Shown here: positions 6,238 to 8,554 of the stretch, piece by piece
Layout: every line of letters begins with the position of its first letter
How positions within the stretch are numbered: the stretch's first letter is position 1
Source: DASRCB01 sp035653295
GTDB lineage: Bacteria; Acidobacteriota; Terriglobia; Bryobacterales; Bryobacteraceae
Reading direction: 5' to 3'
Length of the DNA: 8,554 nucleotides
NCBI GenBank assembly: GCA_035653295.1
Contig: DASRCB010000246.1
Location: 1 to 8,554, forward strand
Position numbers and translations under genes: made by a program
Notes under the pieces: model-generated
The model's input: the letters and a program-made list of their open reading frames with translations, nothing else
What the model was told of the DNA's origin: nothing
The model's database searches: none

Positions 6238-6917
6238 TGTCCGACTCGATCACCCTGGAACAGCAACTTGAGAAGATGCGCCGCGATTGGGACGATCGCG
6301 CGCGCCAGAACGCCCGCTATTTCGTGGACACCAGCCGCACGGACTGGAGCGACCAGGAGTTTTTCCGCTCCGGCGAGAAGGCGATCGCCGAGGATATCCT
6401 CACCGACACCACCAACGTCTATCAGGGCAAGGACCCGAAACAGATGCGCGTGCTGGAGATCGGCTGCGGCGCCGGCCGGCTGACACGGGCCCTGTCGAAT
6501 CTGTTCGGCGAGGTCCACGCGGTGGACGTGAGCGGCGAAATGATCGCGCGGGCCCGGACCGCGCTCGCCGGGCGGCCCAACGTGCATCTGTACCAGAACA
6601 ACGGCTGCGATTTGTCGGTGATTCCCCCGCTGGAGTTCGATTTCGCGTATTCGGCGATCGTGTTCCAGCACATCCCGAGCCGGGAGATCATCGAGAACTA
6701 CGTACGCGAGGTGGGACGCCTGCTGCGGCCGGGCGCGCTGTTCAAGTTTCAGGTGCAGGGCGACGTCAATGTGCAGAGCCACCCCGAGGACACCTGGGTC
6801 GGCGTGCCGTATTCGGAGGCGCAGGCACGGGCGCTGGCGGTCCGCTGCGGCTTCGAGCCGCGGTATTTCCACGGTGCAGGCCAGCAGTATTTCTGGCTCT
6901 GGTTCTTTAAGCGCTGA
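6237..6917 (+). CDS. Class I SAM-dependent methyltransferase, substrate unknown
   Basis: A 226-residue soluble protein with a Rossmann-like methyltransferase core. Motif I is VLEIGCGAG (72-80), the ribose-binding acidic residue is D97 in VHAVDVS, and the motif IV region is FDFAYSAIVFQHIP (134-147), followed by VGRLLRPGALFKF (159-171). A basic, charged N-terminal helix with MRRDWDDRARQNARYFV (14-30) precedes the core. The C-terminus is aromatic-rich (YFWLWFF). The style is that of the Methyltransf_11/25 group, which acts on small molecules, lipids or proteins; nothing in the sequence fixes the substrate. The gene starts inside the stop codon of the STAS gene (TGATG) with no Shine-Dalgarno, so its translation probably depends on that gene. 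It ends 54 nt before the convergent tatC gene. Methyltransferase assignment is secure; any role in signalling is inferred from the coupling only. Confidence 0.88.
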   Translation: MSDSITLEQQLEKMRRDWDDRARQNARYFVDTSRTDWSDQEFFRSGEKAIAEDILTDTTNVYQGKDPKQMRVLEIGCGAGRLTRALSNLFGEVHAVDVSGEMIARARTALAGRPNVHLYQNNGCDLSVIPPLEFDFAYSAIVFQHIPSREIIENYVREVGRLLRPGALFKFQVQGDVNVQSHPEDTWVGVPYSEAQARALAVRCGFEPRYFHGAGQQYFWLWFFKR

Positions 6918-6929
6918 CGCCGCCAGTCT

Positions 6930-6954
6930 TGCGGGTTGCACCCCTTTGCCCGCA
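6930..6954. terminator. Weak stem-loop between convergent genes
   Basis: The 54-nt gap between the methyltransferase and tatC stop codons contains TGCGGG (6930-6935) and CCCGCA (6949-6954), a perfect 6-bp stem with a 13-nt loop. Neither direction has a clear T-run after the stem, so if it acts as a terminator it is non-canonical and perhaps bidirectional. Nothing else is recognisable in the gap. Confidence 0.3.
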
Positions 6955-6971
6955 GCCGAAGACGGCCCGCG

Positions 6972-8060
6972 CTACTTATGTAAGAACGGCCAGTGCCAGG
7001 TGAAGTGGTAGTTGTATTCCACCACTGCGACAACCATGGCCAACGCAATCACGCCCGCCACCACCGCCAGCCACCTCAGGAACGCGAGCCATGGGAACCT
7101 GCGGTTTTCGCGCCTCAGCACCAGCAGATAGCTTGCGAAGATGCCCAGGAAGAAGAGCAGGCTCATCGGCACCGCGAACAGCATGAGGTTGAAAACATCC
7201 GGGGTCGGTGTGATGATCGCGGCGATGATAACGATGGCCAGGATCGCGTAGCGCGAATGGGCCAGCAGAAACGACGGCGAGACGATTCGCAAGAGCGAAA
7301 GGAAGAAAATCAGCACCGGCAGCTCAAACACCACGCCGATGCCAAGCATCACGTCGACGAACTTGTCGAAATAGTTATCGATCGTAATCATGGGCGTGAC
7401 CGCATTGCCGCCCATGCCGCCGATTCCGAACAGGAACGACATTCCGTAGGGGAACGCAACGAAGTAGCCGAAAACACCGCCCAGAACAAACAGTCCCGCC
7501 GTAAACAGCACGAAGGGAACGGCCCATTTCTTCTCGCGGCGGTAGAGGCCGGGCGAAATAAAGGCCCAGACCTGATACAAAATCCAGGGCGAGCCCAGAA
7601 ACAGCGACGCCACCAGCGGCGTCCAGACCCAGATAATCGAGAACTGCTCCATCGGGTCGATGGCAATAAAGCGGGCGTTGGGATTCCCCGTTGCGGCCAG
7701 AGCTCTCAGGCCGGGCGCCAGGACCACTTTGAAGAGCTGGTTGCTGAAGACGATGCATGCCAGAAAGATGATGCCGAAGCCGTAGAGCGCTTTGAGGATC
7801 CGAGCGCGAAGCTCCTCCAGGTGCTCCAGGAACGACATGCGGAGCATGCCTTCCTCCTCGTCATCGTCTTCATCATCCTCGGAGGGCGGCGGAGGAACGC
7901 GCCCGCCTCCATTGCCGAAAGCCTTCTCTAACGCGGTAGGCGGCGGAGACACAACAGGCGGGGACGGCCCGAAGGGGTCGTCTGGGAATCCGCTGGTCTG
8001 ATCTCCTGTTACCTCAGCAGGCGGCACTTCCCCGCCCGCCGAGGCGTTGGTTTCGTCCAT
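6972..8060 (-). CDS. tatC: Twin-arginine translocase subunit TatC, with N-terminal extension and extra C-terminal helix
   Basis: TatC is the membrane receptor of the Tat pathway, which exports folded proteins with twin-arginine signals. As read, it has 362 residues against about 250 in E. coli. The core begins at MSFLEHLEELR (75-85). E83 and E176 (in YRREKKWAVP) correspond to the signal-peptide-binding E15 and E103 of E. coli, E246 to E170 and D288 to D211. Six helices lie at about 91-108, 144-164, 182-204, 234-256, 271-287 and 291-313. A further hydrophobic segment at 329-348 suggests a seventh helix. Residues 1-71 are Pro/Gly-rich and end in a nearly pure Asp/Glu stretch (61-70). The ATG at 8060 has only AGGA directly against it. 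An internal ATG at 7847 has AGGAGG 5 nt upstream and would give a normal TatC of 291 residues. The TatA/B-family gene lies 27 nt upstream. Confidence 0.93.
   Translation of the reverse strand: MDETNASAGGEVPPAEVTGDQTSGFPDDPFGPSPPVVSPPPTALEKAFGNGGGRVPPPPSEDDEDDDEEEGMLRMSFLEHLEELRARILKALYGFGIIFLACIVFSNQLFKVVLAPGLRALAATGNPNARFIAIDPMEQFSIIWVWTPLVASLFLGSPWILYQVWAFISPGLYRREKKWAVPFVLFTAGLFVLGGVFGYFVAFPYGMSFLFGIGGMGGNAVTPMITIDNYFDKFVDVMLGIGVVFELPVLIFFLSLLRIVSPSFLLAHSRYAILAIVIIAAIITPTPDVFNLMLFAVPMSLLFFLGIFASYLLVLRRENRRFPWLAFLRWLAVVAGVIALAMVVAVVEYNYHFTWHWPFLHK
7853..7858 (-). promoter_or_regulatory. Strong Shine-Dalgarno before an internal tatC start
   Basis: On the minus strand AGGAGG lies 5 nt before the ATG at 7847, just ahead of the conserved MSFLEHLEELR start of the TatC core. 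The motif falls inside Glu codons, so it could be a by-product of the acidic stretch. If used, it gives a 291-residue TatC without the extension. This is a much better match than the site at 8060. Confidence 0.45.
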
Positions 8061-8087
8061 TCCTGTTTTAACTACCGATCTTAACGA

Positions 8088-8554
8088 TTAACTGTTCTGG
8101 GACGCGTTCGGAGCGGCTGACCGGGGCACGGTGCCCTCGACCCCCGCCTGCGCGGCCTTGCGATAAAAATCGGCCCACAGATCCTCGGAAACTGGCGCCG
8201 CGGAAGCGGCGTCGGCGGGAGCGGGCAGCTCGGCAACGGCCGTGGTGGTCCCATGTGATTCGGCGCCCGGTACTTCTGAAGCGCCTACCGTGGAGGGGTG
8301 AGTGGTCTCGGAAGAAACGTTCTCGCTGGCGTGGCCGTTATCGTCGTAGCCGTAACCGAAATTTACGTGATGATAAATTTCGTTGGCGGTCTGATGCGTC
8401 ACTTCTTTAAGAGATTCGTCTTCCCGTTCCAGATTTTGCATTTCGCGCTCGAACGTGGATCGCAGATCGCTCGAAGCGCGGCGGAATTCGGTCAATGCTT
8501 TCCCGATTGTCCGCCCCAGTTCTGGAAGCTTTCTCGGGCCAAACAGAACGAGGG
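8088..8554 (-). CDS. TatA/TatB-family translocase subunit, 5' end missing
   Basis: The last 154 codons of a Tat component; the first codons, expected to encode a short membrane helix of roughly 15-20 residues, lie beyond the right edge. The visible part opens with LVLFGPRKLPELGRTIGKAL, the hinge and amphipathic helix typical of TatA/TatB, followed by a charged helical region with FEREMQNLEREDESLKEV. The FGPRKLPELG hinge is TatA-like, whereas the long helix and tail resemble TatB, so I do not choose between them. The remaining tail of about 100 residues is Ser/Thr/Ala/Pro-rich and probably disordered, with a Gly/Tyr patch (NFGYGYDDNGH) and one predicted helix (VSEDLWADFYRKAAQAG) near the end. 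E. coli TatA and TatB are about 89 and 171 residues. The tatC gene follows after 27 nt, as expected for a Tat operon. The true start is not in the window. Confidence 0.88.
   Translation of the reverse strand, partial: LVLFGPRKLPELGRTIGKALTEFRRASSDLRSTFEREMQNLEREDESLKEVTHQTANEIYHHVNFGYGYDDNGHASENVSSETTHPSTVGASEVPGAESHGTTTAVAELPAPADAASAAPVSEDLWADFYRKAAQAGVEGTVPRSAAPNASQNS

Noticed and set aside
5985..6941. 318-codon minus-strand frame opposite the STAS and methyltransferase genes
   Set aside because: It spans two genes with unmistakable motifs on the other strand, and its own translation is Arg/Ala/His-rich without motifs.
6933..6943. GGGT-TGC-ACCC mini-hairpin in the convergent gap
   Set aside because: A 4-bp stem with a 3-nt loop and no T-run; it competes with the longer 6930-6954 stem and is too weak to call.
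6993..7931. 312-codon plus-strand frame opposite tatC
   Set aside because: His/Arg/Gln/Glu-rich antisense translation of membrane helices; tatC on the minus strand has full family signatures.
8068..8092. Three copies of TTAAC (8068, 8081, 8088) between tatC and the TatA/B-family gene
   Set aside because: Copies are 5 nt long, unevenly spaced (13 and 7 nt) and one contains the stop codon; too short to support an operator or repeat call.
1..8554. Mobile element, prophage, CRISPR or tRNA/rRNA content
   Set aside because: Looked for transposase motifs, terminal inverted repeats, regularly spaced repeats and cloverleaf-like segments; none seen. All gaps are about 100 bases or shorter.

Overview
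The window is GC-rich, densely coding bacterial DNA. Gene content and sequence style suggest an Acidobacteriota chromosome (Bryobacterales/Solibacter-like): an Nramp transporter fused to a universal stress domain, a STAS protein with an extended tail, and a long-tailed TatA/B next to an enlarged TatC. The taxon is inferred from familiarity with such proteins and was not checked by a search. No RNA gene, CRISPR array, insertion sequence or prophage gene is visible, and no gap between genes exceeds about 100 bases.

Left block (1-1603, minus strand): a LigC-type dehydrogenase, probably 4-carboxy-2-hydroxymuconate-6-semialdehyde dehydrogenase of the protocatechuate 4,5-cleavage pathway. It is followed after 51 nt by the start of a DASS/SLC13-type anion transporter that runs off the left edge. 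Together they look like the beginning of an aromatic-acid or dicarboxylate catabolic operon.

Divergent spacer (1604-1705): it carries promoter-like hexamers for both directions and a run of seven G-tracts on the minus strand, a strong G-quadruplex candidate.

Middle block (1706-6917, plus strand): five tightly packed genes. They are an Nramp-USP fusion, an OmpR-family response regulator, a CusS-like sensor kinase, a STAS anti-sigma-factor antagonist and a class I SAM-dependent methyltransferase. Spacings are 10 nt, 1 nt, 27 nt and a 1-nt overlap, so this may be one transcription unit with internal promoters. A metal transporter directly ahead of a two-component system suggests, but does not prove, metal- or envelope-responsive control. 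None of these five genes has a convincing Shine-Dalgarno sequence, and TAAACT-like -10 hexamers sit close to two of the starts.

Right block (6972-8554, minus strand): the Tat protein-export genes, with a 5'-truncated TatA/TatB-family gene followed by tatC. The TatC has an acidic, proline-rich N-terminal extension and a probable seventh membrane helix. A strong ribosome-binding site in front of an internal Met leaves its true start open.

The best leads for something less described are the Nramp-USP/two-component linkage, the translationally coupled STAS-methyltransferase pair, the G4-bearing divergent promoter and the unusual Tat architecture. No clearly new system is demonstrated by the sequence alone.
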